Shown here piece after piece: positions 34,156-41,863 of a stretch of DNA of 64,000 nucleotides. The stretch is from the NCBI RefSeq assembly GCF_035967765.1, contig NZ_JAYWIT010000002.1; one strand, written 5' to 3'. The DNA is from Conexibacter stalactiti (GTDB taxonomy: Bacteria; Actinomycetota; Thermoleophilia; Solirubrobacterales; Solirubrobacteraceae). Positions within the stretch are counted from its first letter, which is position 1. Every line of letters starts with the position of its first letter. The notes beneath the pieces were generated by a model that was not told the DNA's origin, searched no databases, and saw only the letters and a list, made by a program, of their open reading frames with translations. Position numbers and translations under genes: made by a program.

Positions 34156-36023
34156 CTCAGCCGCCATCTGATGGAGTACGGGGAAAGGGCTTCGTGGGCA
34201 TCCCGCTCGCTGATGCCGGAGGTCTCGACGACGACCTCGCCGTCGTGGAGGTGGGCGTGGACGTCGTCGGTGCGTCCGCGCAGCGCGTCGCGTGCCGCGT
34301 CTTCGGCGGCACGGCGGCGCAGCTCGGGCTTGAAGGGCTTGCCGACGATCGTGAGCGGGATCGCGTCGACGATTTCGACCTGCTTGGGGACCGCGGCGGG
34401 CTCGGGGACGCGGGTGGCGGCCCATGCGCGCAGCTCGTCGGTCGTGACCGAGGCGCCGTCGGCGAGCTGGACATAGGCGATCGGGACCTCGCCGGCGTGC
34501 GGGTCGGGACGGCCGACGGCGGCCGCGGCAGTGACGGCGGGATGATCGAGCAGGACGTCTTCGATCGCCGCCGGATCGATGTTGTGGCCGCCGCGGATGA
34601 TGAGGTCCTTGACGCGGCCGGCGAGGGTGACGTAGCCGTCGGCGGCGACGCTGCCGCGGTCGCCGGTGTCGAGCCAGCCGTCGCGGACCTTCTCGCCGGG
34701 GTCGGCGACGAGCCCGTCGCGGCTGTCGGTCAGGTAGCCGGCGAAGACGTTGGGGCCGCGGATGACGAGCGTGCCGATCTCGCCGTCGGGCAGGAAGCGC
34801 CACCGACCAGTGGTCTCGTCGATCTCGATGGCGCGGATCTGCTGGTAGGGCATCCGCTGCCCGACGCTGCCGGGGCGGATCGCGCCGGGCCAGTTGCGGG
34901 CGCTGGCGCAGGTGCCCTCGGTGAGGCCGTAGCCCTCGCAGAGGTCGAGGCCGGTGCGGTCGCGAAATGCCTCGGTGACGGCGGGCGGCAGTGGCGCGGC
35001 GCCGACGACGGGGTAGCGCAGGCTGCTGATGTCGGCGTCGACGGGAACCTGCCCGAGCACGGCGTAGACGGTCGGGACTGCCGACATCGCGCCGATCCGA
35101 TAGCGCTCGACGAGTCTCCAGAAGACGCCGTAGAGCGGGATGTCGCGGTACCCGAGTGGACCGGCCCAGACGACGTGCTGGCCTCTGAGCAGTGCTGCCA
35201 GCACCGTGACGACCAGCGCGTTGGTGTGGAAGAGCGGCAGCGCGGCGAAGGCGCTGCTGTCAGCGTCGAGCGAGGTCGCCGCAGCGACCATCCAGGCGTT
35301 GGTGATCTCGTTGCGGTGGGTGCGGGCGGCGAGCTTGGGGGTCCCGGTCGTTCCGCCGGTGTGCAGGCAGCTCGCGAGGTCCTCGGCGGCCGCGGGAGGA
35401 AGCGCCGCGGGCGCGGCGTCCGCGTCCTCCACGGCCTTCTCGAACCATGCGACGAAGGCGTCGTGAACCGGCTCCAACTGCGGCGGCGGGCCGCTCGCGG
35501 CGGTCGGCCGCAGCGCGAGCAGGACGGCTGACGGCGTCGCGGCGGCGAGGCGCCGACCGAGCTCCCATGCGTCGGGGTCGAGTTCTGGTCCGGCCGCGAC
35601 GATGACCGGCGTGTTCAGTCGGCGCAACAGTGGGTGGGCGTGCTCGAATCTGAGCGCTGGGTTGATCGGAGCGGCGATGCCGGCGACCTCCGCGGCCAGC
35701 AGCGCGGTCAGCATCTGCTCGCAGTTGACCGACACGAGCGCGACCGGCGTCTGGCGTCCGACGCGCAGCGCGCGGAGCGCGCTGGCAGCTCGCTCGACGT
35801 CGTCCAGGAGCCGGGCGAAGGTGCGCGTCGAGGGCTGCTGCCACCGTTCGGCGTCGGGCAGGAAGGTGACGGCCGGGCGGTCGGGCCAGCAGGTCGCGGC
35901 ACGGCGCAGCAGGTCGTGGGTGGTGGCGGGCAGGCCACGCTGTGCCAGCGGCACCTGTTCGATCGCGGCGAGGTCGTCGGGGCCGTCGGCGCGCGGCCAC
36001 AGCAGCTGCTCGGTCGCGGTCAT
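34152..36023 (-). CDS. Acyl-CoA synthetase (ANL superfamily AMP-ligase)
   Basis: 623 residues from ATG 36023. The P-loop-like motif LHTGGTTGTPKLAARTHRNE, EGYGLTEGTCASA (A5), GWLDTGDRGSVAADGYVTLA (A7), RVKDLIIRGGHNIDPAAIED (A8) and the C-terminal lysine in PLTIVGKPFKPELRR (A10) are all intact. Activates a carboxylic acid as acyl-AMP then acyl-CoA. An added C-terminal tail of about 50 residues (VHAHLHDGEVVVETSGISER) extends beyond usual. ATGA overlaps join it to both the dioxygenase upstream and the P450 downstream, so it is translationally coupled. It may activate a side-chain acid or ring-cleavage product. Confidence 0.92.
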   Translation of the reverse strand: MTATEQLLWPRADGPDDLAAIEQVPLAQRGLPATTHDLLRRAATCWPDRPAVTFLPDAERWQQPSTRTFARLLDDVERAASALRALRVGRQTPVALVSVNCEQMLTALLAAEVAGIAAPINPALRFEHAHPLLRRLNTPVIVAAGPELDPDAWELGRRLAAATPSAVLLALRPTAASGPPPQLEPVHDAFVAWFEKAVEDADAAPAALPPAAAEDLASCLHTGGTTGTPKLAARTHRNEITNAWMVAAATSLDADSSAFAALPLFHTNALVVTVLAALLRGQHVVWAGPLGYRDIPLYGVFWRLVERYRIGAMSAVPTVYAVLGQVPVDADISSLRYPVVGAAPLPPAVTEAFRDRTGLDLCEGYGLTEGTCASARNWPGAIRPGSVGQRMPYQQIRAIEIDETTGRWRFLPDGEIGTLVIRGPNVFAGYLTDSRDGLVADPGEKVRDGWLDTGDRGSVAADGYVTLAGRVKDLIIRGGHNIDPAAIEDVLLDHPAVTAAAAVGRPDPHAGEVPIAYVQLADGASVTTDELRAWAATRVPEPAAVPKQVEIVDAIPLTIVGKPFKPELRRRAAEDAARDALRGRTDDVHAHLHDGEVVVETSGISERDAHEALSPYSIRWRLR

Positions 36024-36958
36024 GCCCGCACCGTCGCGGTCGTCGTCTCCGGCGGCCGGCCGTCGCCGACCGCCCACGGGGGTCGGCCTGGCTGGGGTGG
36101 GGCGATCGGGAAGCCGGTCAGCAGGAAGCGGGGTGGGGGCGGAGCGCCCCATTGGTTGATCGTGCCGGGATGCATCGACCAGCGTCTGGGCTGGTAGCGG
36201 TCGGCCTGCATCTGGGCGAGCTCGGAGCAGCATTCGATCATCGCGCCGTCCTGGTCGTGGAAGTAGAGGAAGTGGTTGTTGCCGGGGCCGTGGCGGCTTG
36301 GCCCCCAGATGCACTTCTGGTGGCGCGCGGCCTTGAGGCGGTCGGCGACGCGTCCGAGCGCGGCGAGGTCTCCGAACGTGTACGCGTAGTGGGAGAGCTC
36401 GGCGCGCGGGGCGAGCGTCAGCGCGATCCCGTGGTGGTCCTCGTCGCAGTGCCACCAGGAGGCGAGGAAGCCCATCCGGTCGGAGCAGCGGAAGCCGAGC
36501 CCCCGGGTGAGGAAGCGCTCCTCGGCACGGTGGTTGAGGACCTTGGTGGAGACGTGCTCGAACTTCAGCGGCCGGTCGCCGGGCGGCGGCGGTGCGACGG
36601 TCTGCATGCCGCAGAAGAGCTTGTAGACGTGACCGGCGGGCGAGGCGACCTTCAGCGCGCGGTCGATCCCCGGCTCGCCGTCGTAGACGCCGCCGAGCAC
36701 CGTGCCGCCCGCGGCGGCGATCCGCTTGCCGGCGGTCTCCAGGATCCCGGCGTCGGCGACCTCGAGCGCGAGGTGGTCGTAACCGCGGCGGTGCGGGTCC
36801 TCGATCAGGATCAGCTCGTGGTGGCGGTCGTTGCAGGTGAGGTAGCTGACACCGGCGAGGCGGTCGGTCTCGACCATGCCGAGCACCTGCTGCTGGAAGT
36901 CGACGGCGGCGTCGAGGTCGGCGACGTGGAGGGCGATGTGTCCGACGCGGGTGACCAT
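36020..36958 (-). CDS. Type I extradiol ring-cleavage dioxygenase (catechol 2,3-dioxygenase family)
   Basis: 312 residues from ATG 36958. Two VOC modules: residues 5-120 (VGHIALHVADLDAAVDFQQQ) and 132-260. In the second, the Fe(II) ligands H135 (FEHVST), H190 (LSHYAY) and E242 (MIECCSE) are all present, as are the second-sphere residues H176 (DEDHHGI), H223 (PSRHGPG) and Y232 (FLYFHD), by alignment from memory with XylE/BphC. It should cleave a catechol next to the diol. Its stop overlaps the ligase ATG by four bases, and a 2-bp gap separates it from the NmrA-like gene. The ring-cleavage step of the operon. Confidence 0.92.
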   Translation of the reverse strand: MVTRVGHIALHVADLDAAVDFQQQVLGMVETDRLAGVSYLTCNDRHHELILIEDPHRRGYDHLALEVADAGILETAGKRIAAAGGTVLGGVYDGEPGIDRALKVASPAGHVYKLFCGMQTVAPPPPGDRPLKFEHVSTKVLNHRAEERFLTRGLGFRCSDRMGFLASWWHCDEDHHGIALTLAPRAELSHYAYTFGDLAALGRVADRLKAARHQKCIWGPSRHGPGNNHFLYFHDQDGAMIECCSELAQMQADRYQPRRWSMHPGTINQWGAPPPPRFLLTGFPIAPPQPGRPPWAVGDGRPPETTTATVRA

Positions 36959-36960
36959 CG

Positions 36961-37848
36961 TCAGCGGGTCTCCTTGGGGGCGTGGTGGGCAAGCGCCCGC
37001 GCCAGCGGCGTCGCGGGCGCGAACTGGTCGCGGTGCTCGTCGAGGAACGCCTCGATCGAGCGGGGCGCGGCGCCGGTGAGACGCCGAACGTGATCGGTCG
37101 GATGGCCGTCGCTGCCGGCGGCGAAGTACGCCGCCATGCGCACCGCGTGGTCGACGGCGTGCGGATCGGCATCGCGGCGCGCGAGCGCGCGGCCGACGAG
37201 CCGTGGCGGGATCGAACGGTGTCGAGACCCGAGCAGCGCGGCGAGGCGAGTGAGCGTCACCGGTCGCGGTCCGGTCAGCTGCCATGTCTGGTCGGAGGGG
37301 GCCGGGTTCAGCAGCGCCGCCGCGGCGCAGGCGGCGATGTCGCGCACGTCGACCATGGCGATCGGCGCGCCGCCGAACGGGTCGACGACGATCCCTCCGC
37401 GCGACGCCAGCGGTGCGACGGTCTCCAACAGGTTCTGCATGAAGAACGAGGGGCGCAGGAAGGTGAAGCCCAGGCCGGTCCGCTCGATGCGCCGCTCGCT
37501 GCGCCAGTGGCCGACGGAGGTGGGGGTGACGCCGTTGGGACCGAGCGTCGGCGCCCCGCCGGAGATCTTCACGATGTGCCGGACCCCGGCGGCGGTCGCG
37601 GCGTCGATCGCGGTCGCTTCGAGCTGCTCCTGCGCAGGGCCGCCGGGCGTGACCAGCAGCAGCCGCACGGCGCCGGCGAGGGCGGCACGGACGGTCGGCG
37701 GGTCGGTCAGGTCCGCGGCGACCGACGCCACCGGCAGGCCGGCCTCGGCCGGACGCCGCACGAGCGCGCGGACCTCGACCTCCGCCGCCGCGAGCTGTTC
37801 GGCGACGTGGCGGCCGACGCGGCCCGTGGCGCCGATCAGCGCGATCAT
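36961..37848 (-). CDS. NmrA/SDR-a5-like NAD(P)-binding protein
   Basis: 295 residues from ATG 37848. N-terminal MIALIGATGRVGRHVAEQLA (GxxGxxG) followed by VRALVRRP binds NADP. HIVKISGGAPTLG, FLRPSFFMQNLLETVA and a C-terminal domain follow as in NmrA/HSCARG-like proteins and quinone reductase QorB. The active-site YxxxK of classical SDRs is absent. Members act as NADP sensors or reductases; here it may reduce a quinone or unsaturated intermediate. Overlaps the FAD hydroxylase stop by four bases. Confidence 0.85.
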   Translation of the reverse strand: MIALIGATGRVGRHVAEQLAAAEVEVRALVRRPAEAGLPVASVAADLTDPPTVRAALAGAVRLLLVTPGGPAQEQLEATAIDAATAAGVRHIVKISGGAPTLGPNGVTPTSVGHWRSERRIERTGLGFTFLRPSFFMQNLLETVAPLASRGGIVVDPFGGAPIAMVDVRDIAACAAAALLNPAPSDQTWQLTGPRPVTLTRLAALLGSRHRSIPPRLVGRALARRDADPHAVDHAVRMAAYFAAGSDGHPTDHVRRLTGAAPRSIEAFLDEHRDQFAPATPLARALAHHAPKETR

Positions 37849-39329
37849 GCGACCGCTCCCACCGGTGCGGCGAGCGCTCGCCAGGCCGCGCAGACGGGGC
37901 CGATCTGCTCGGCGCGACCGGCGCCGAAGACGAAGCGGTCGGGGCGCAGCAGCGCCCACGTCAGGCCGCGGTCTCGCAGCCAGGCGCCGTCGGCGCCTGC
38001 GTCGTGCACCGGCAGTCCTTCCTCGGCCAGCAGCGATGCGGCGAGGTCGTCGACGGCGACGGCCGCCCATCCGTGGGGCAGCCGGTCGTCGAGCCGGTCC
38101 GACTGGGGAAACAGCGTCCCGGCCGTGCGGCGGTTCGGGATGCGCGCCGGGCGCCGCGCGAAGGCTCCGGAGCCGTAGGTCGGCAGCGGCTTGACGTTGG
38201 TCGCGGCCCAGCGTTGAAGGCGGGTGCCGTCGATCGCGTGCAGCAGCGCGTCACGAGCGCGGACGATGCGCGGGTCGGTCGCCTGGACGAGCCCGCCCAT
38301 CGTGGTCGCCAGGCGCTGCATCGCGGCGACGTGCGGCTTGCGCTCGGCCTCGTAGCTGTCGAGCAGCGCGACCGGCGCGCCGGCGAGCACGTCGGCGAGC
38401 TTCCAGGCGAGGTTGGCGGCGTCGCGGGCGCCGGAGGAGAAGCCCTGGCCGGCGAAGGGCGGCATCACGTGCGCGGCGTCGCCGGCCAGCAGCACCCGCC
38501 CGACGCGCCAGCGGCTGGCGGTGCGGGTGTGGAAGGTGTAGACGACCGCGCGCTCGATCTCGACCGTCTCGCCGTCGAGCCATGGCGCGATCGCGCGGCC
38601 GATCGCCTCCGGCCGCAGGCGCGGCTCGGCGTCTTCGCCAGGCTTCAGCATCCACTCCCAGCGGTGGCGGCCGGGCGACATCGGCAGCGTCACCGCCTGC
38701 TGCGCGGCGCTGCCGACGAAGTGCGGGTGCGGCACCTTCGCCAGCGGACGGTCGACGAGCGCGTCGACGACGATCCACCGCTGCGGCGCCGTGCGGCCGT
38801 CGAACGGGACCTGCAGCCGTGCGCGCACCGCGCTGCCGGCGCCGTCGCAGCCGATCAGCCAGCGGCAGCGGATCAGCTCGCTCGGCCCGCCGTCGGCCGG
38901 GCGCACGAACGCCTCGACGCGATCAGAGCGACGGTCGAGGACGTCCAGCGCGACGCCGCGCCGCACCTCCACCGACGGACGCTGCGCCAGCGCGGCGAGC
39001 AGGGTGCGCTCCATCGAAGGCTGGTTGATCGAGACCAGCGGCGGGTGGCCGAGCGGCCCGGTGCGCGAGCGGAAGACCTCGACCGGCCGGCCCGCCGCGG
39101 TCACGATGCTCGCGCCCGGCTGCACCTGGGCGTCGGCGAGGACCGCCCGATCGAGCCCGACCGACTGCATGATTCGCAGCACCTCGTCGTCGATCACGGC
39201 CGCGCGCGGCAGCGTGTACGGCGCGGGCGCGCGGTCGATCGCGATCGTCGCGACGCCGCGGTCGCCGAGCAGCAGCGCCAGCAGCTGCCCGACCGGGCCG
39301 AGGCCGCAGATCAGCACGTCGCAGTCCAC
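37845..39329 (-). CDS. FAD-dependent aromatic hydroxylase (MhpA/PheA-like)
   Basis: 494 residues from ATG 39329. Motifs: DVLICGLGPVGQLLALLLGD (GxGxxG, FAD), CRWLIGCDGAGSAVRARLQV (DG motif, FAD/NADPH), and RVLLAGDAAHVMPPFAGQGF with SSGARDAANLAWKLADVLAG (GD motif). The C-terminal thioredoxin-like region of MhpA/phenol hydroxylase follows (GRAEQIGPVCAAWRALAAP). It adds OH ortho to a phenolic group using NADPH and O2, producing the catechol for the extradiol dioxygenase. It starts 9 bp after the FAH gene. Confidence 0.92.
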   Translation of the reverse strand: MDCDVLICGLGPVGQLLALLLGDRGVATIAIDRAPAPYTLPRAAVIDDEVLRIMQSVGLDRAVLADAQVQPGASIVTAAGRPVEVFRSRTGPLGHPPLVSINQPSMERTLLAALAQRPSVEVRRGVALDVLDRRSDRVEAFVRPADGGPSELIRCRWLIGCDGAGSAVRARLQVPFDGRTAPQRWIVVDALVDRPLAKVPHPHFVGSAAQQAVTLPMSPGRHRWEWMLKPGEDAEPRLRPEAIGRAIAPWLDGETVEIERAVVYTFHTRTASRWRVGRVLLAGDAAHVMPPFAGQGFSSGARDAANLAWKLADVLAGAPVALLDSYEAERKPHVAAMQRLATTMGGLVQATDPRIVRARDALLHAIDGTRLQRWAATNVKPLPTYGSGAFARRPARIPNRRTAGTLFPQSDRLDDRLPHGWAAVAVDDLAASLLAEEGLPVHDAGADGAWLRDRGLTWALLRPDRFVFGAGRAEQIGPVCAAWRALAAPVGAVA

Positions 39330-39338
39330 CGGTGGCTC

Positions 39339-40283
39339 CTAGACCGGGGTGGCGCTCGTGGAGATCCGGTTCGTCAGCGTGCCGATGCCGTCGATCTCCA
39401 GCTGCACCGTCTGGCCGGGTCGGACCCAGCGCTCCAGCTCGAGGCCGCAGCAGCCCGGCATCGTGCCGGTCGAGATCACGTCGCCGGCGTCGAGGCGCTC
39501 GCCCGCGGAGGCGTAGGCGAGCATCTCGCCGAGGCCATGCTGGGGGCCGGCGGTCGCGCCCTCGCACCACACCTCGCCGTCGACGCGGACGCGGCCGGTC
39601 ATGCGCGTCCAGTCCGGGACGGCATCGGCGGTCACGACGTCGCTGCCGAGCGAGTTCGCGAACGACTTCGCCTTGATCACCGGCCCGAAGACGTTGCGAC
39701 GCGCGTCGTCGGCCTGCACGTCGCGCGCGGTCCAGTCGTTGAGCACCATCCAGCCGCCGACGGCCTCCAGCGCCTCCCGCGGCGTCGCGTCGGCGATCGG
39801 TCTCGCCAGCACGCAGGCCAGCTCCAGCTCGAAGTCGAGCGCTCTCGTGTGCGACGGCCACCACATCTCCTGCCCGTCGGCGAGGATCGAGGTGTGGTTG
39901 GCGACGTAGAAGGTCGGCGCCTCGTAGAAGCGGCCATTGGGCTTCAGCTTCGGGAACGGCCGTCTCGTCACCCGCTCGAAGGCCGAGACCGCCTTCCACG
40001 CCGGCGGCGGGAAGAAGTGCTTGACGAGCATCCGGCTGGAGGCGACCACGTGCGACTCCCACAACATGAACGCCCGCAGCGACCGCGGCCGGAACGGCAG
40101 CCCCGCCGCCGCCGGATCGACCACCTTCGCGTCGTCGTCGGCGAGTGTCGCCGCGGCGCGCTCGCGTGCCGCCCCGCCCTCGGCCAGGAACGACAGCAGG
40201 TCACGCTCGTCGGGCAGGAGGACCCATCGATCCCCCCTCGGGTCCTCGGCGATCAAGCCTTCAGCGGTGGTGCGCAGTCTCAC
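39339..40283 (-). CDS. Fumarylacetoacetate hydrolase (FAH) family protein
   Basis: 314 residues, first gene of the operon. The FAH catalytic domain shows LDFELELACVLARPIADATP (metal Glu residues), GWMVLNDWTARDVQADDARR, KAKSFANSLGSDVVTADAVP, DVISTGTMPGCCGLELERWV and QLEIDGIGTLTNRI. The N-terminal 70 residues are the FAH N-domain (RPRSLRAFMLWESHVVASSR). Members hydrolyse or decarboxylate dicarbonyl acids such as ring meta-cleavage products. It would act right after the extradiol dioxygenase in the pathway. The 105-bp gap to the divergent TetR carries a dyad. Confidence 0.92.
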   Translation of the reverse strand: MRLRTTAEGLIAEDPRGDRWVLLPDERDLLSFLAEGGAARERAAATLADDDAKVVDPAAAGLPFRPRSLRAFMLWESHVVASSRMLVKHFFPPPAWKAVSAFERVTRRPFPKLKPNGRFYEAPTFYVANHTSILADGQEMWWPSHTRALDFELELACVLARPIADATPREALEAVGGWMVLNDWTARDVQADDARRNVFGPVIKAKSFANSLGSDVVTADAVPDWTRMTGRVRVDGEVWCEGATAGPQHGLGEMLAYASAGERLDAGDVISTGTMPGCCGLELERWVRPGQTVQLEIDGIGTLTNRISTSATPV

Positions 40284-40331
40284 GGCATCTCCTCCGGTAG
40301 TCAGTGCTCGCCCGGCAGTGAGACTCTACCC

Positions 40332-40383
40332 AGAACTGAAGAAATCCTCAATCATGTGCCGATCCTCAGAACTGTAAGGTTCT
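40332..40383. promoter_or_regulatory. Candidate TetR operator of the aromatic operon
   Basis: AGAAC (40368-40372) and GTTCT (40379-40383) form an inverted repeat with a 6-bp spacer just before the TetR ATG. A further AGAACTG copy begins at 40332. Repetition of AGAACTG 36 bp apart in the divergent gap suggests two sites controlling both promoters. Confidence 0.45.
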
Positions 40384-40388
40384 CGTTC

Positions 40389-41021
40389 ATGTCGACGGAC
40401 GCTCCGGAAGGCAGGGTCAACCGCGGCGAACGCCGCAAGGCGCAGACGCGCGCTCGCCTGCTCGACGCGGCGCGCACGCTCTTCGCCGCCCAGGGCGTCG
40501 ACGCGACCCGCATCAGCGAGATCACCGACACCGCCGACGTCGGCGCCGGCTCCTTCTACAACCACTTCACCGACAAGGACCAGCTGGTCTCGGCGATCCT
40601 CGCCGAGCTCGCCGAGCAGCAGGGAGCGCTCGTCGACCGGATCACGCAGGATCTCGAAGATCCCGCCGAGATCGTGGCGTACGCCCACCGTCACTTCGTC
40701 CGCCTCGCCCGCGAGGACGCCACCTTCGGCAACCTCGTCGTCCGCCTCGACCTCTCCCACCGCCTGCTCATGCACGCGCTGGGCCCGCGCGCCGTCCGAG
40801 ACGTCCAAGCCGGCGTCGCCGCCGGTCGCTTCGAGGTCCCCGACGTCGCGCTCGCCGTCTACGGCACAGGCGGCGCGCTGCTCGGAACCATCCGCGCCGT
40901 CCTCGACGAGGCCACCGGCCCCGACGCCGACCAACACCACGCAGAAGGCGTGCTGCGCTCGCTCGGCGTGCCCGCGCCCGAGGCCGCCGAGATCGCGCGA
41001 CGGCCGCTGCCGGCCGCATGA
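40389..41021 (+). CDS. TetR-family regulator of the aromatic operon
   Basis: 210 residues from ATG 40389; the open frame extends far upstream but is antisense to the FAH and hydroxylase genes. HTH: RRKAQTRARLLDAARTLFAA, TRISEITDTADVGAGSFYNH, FTDKDQLVSAI (residues ~13-65). The C-terminal domain is all-helical with a conserved LVVRLDLSHRLLMHALGPRA segment. Divergent from the FAH-led operon, with AGAAC/GTTCT dyads between, so it is the likely repressor released by an aromatic inducer. Confidence 0.87.
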   Translation: MSTDAPEGRVNRGERRKAQTRARLLDAARTLFAAQGVDATRISEITDTADVGAGSFYNHFTDKDQLVSAILAELAEQQGALVDRITQDLEDPAEIVAYAHRHFVRLAREDATFGNLVVRLDLSHRLLMHALGPRAVRDVQAGVAAGRFEVPDVALAVYGTGGALLGTIRAVLDEATGPDADQHHAEGVLRSLGVPAPEAAEIARRPLPAA

Positions 41022-41166
41022 AGGGGTGCGCACCGGCGAGCCGGCCGCGGCGGTCGAGTCACACCGCGCGCGGAATCCAACGCAAGCTCGGCCGCGCCCG
41101 CCGGTCCGACGTCGTCGGCTACGCGCTGGAGCGGGGGGTGGTGAAAACGTCGGACCGGGGGTGAGA

Positions 41167-41535
41167 CTAGAGCGTCCGGCGAGCGTCGGCGCTCTCCCAC
41201 AAGCGCGGCTCCCCGGCGCGGATCCGCGCGGCGATCTCCTCAACCTCGCGGAGGCTCGCGTGACCGCCGCGGACCCGCCAGGTGAGCTGCTGGCGCGGCG
41301 GGTTAGCGCTCGTCGCGATCACTCGCCAGGGTCGGTCGAAGAGGTGCAGGACGGCGCCGCAGAGGAAGGCGACCACGTACTCGACGGGCATGAGCAGCCA
41401 TGCGGCGAGCCAGAAGACGACGCCGGCAGCATCGAAGTCGAGATGGGTCGCGTCGAACCGCCGACGAACCCGCCACGGCGTCCATCGCCGCTCCACCGTC
41501 CACTCAATACCGGCGGGGTCGCGCACGGTCGCCAT
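41167..41535 (-). CDS. Small membrane-associated protein of unknown function
   Basis: 122 residues from ATG 41535. I do not recognise the family. It opens MATVRDPAGIEWTVERRWTP, followed by a basic stretch, a hydrophobic segment long enough for one hairpin or one to two transmembrane helices (VVFWLAAWLLMPVEYVVAFL then CGAVLHLF), and an amphipathic tail with EVEEIAARIRAGE. Composition and frame are coding-like. It stands alone between the TetR at 40389 and the divergent glycoside hydrolase. Confidence 0.65.
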   Translation of the reverse strand: MATVRDPAGIEWTVERRWTPWRVRRRFDATHLDFDAAGVVFWLAAWLLMPVEYVVAFLCGAVLHLFDRPWRVIATSANPPRQQLTWRVRGGHASLREVEEIAARIRAGEPRLWESADARRTL

Positions 41536-41648
41536 CACGCGGGGATGATACGCAAGAAAGCTGTCTGATTGTGCCGATCGGCAACAGCTCGCTGGCTCGT
41601 CGCGCTTCGTGAGTCAGCAGCGCACCGCGTGCGCATCACTGTTGTCTA

Positions 41649-41683
41649 TGCAATGTATTGCACGAACACGGGATGTAACCCGT
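41649..41683. promoter_or_regulatory. Two adjacent dyads upstream of the glycoside hydrolase
   Basis: TGCAAT-GT-ATTGCA (41649-41662) and ACGGG-ATGTAA-CCCGT (41668-41683) are perfect inverted repeats lying in the 328-bp divergent gap before the secreted hydrolase. The first resembles a LacI/GntR-type site; no such regulator is in the window. Otherwise the gap holds only the AGGAGG ribosome-binding site at 41851. Confidence 0.45.
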
Positions 41684-41863
41684 CCGTAACGACCATAAGC
41701 TCCCAATAGTCGTCGTTGGTCGCGCATTCGGCGCGGAGAGCGGCGAGGAGTGGAGAGAGAGCAGCACCAACGCGCCCGTCGCCTTCCCTCGGGTCGCCCG
41801 CACATCGCCCTGGGCGGTGCGGATCGTCGGTGGCGCTGGAGCTCACTAGCAGGAGGAGCAGGA

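Noticed and set aside
38004..41021. 1005-codon plus-strand frame ending in the TetR at 40389
   Set aside because: The region before 40389 is antisense to the hydroxylase and FAH genes; only the final 210 residues are a TetR.
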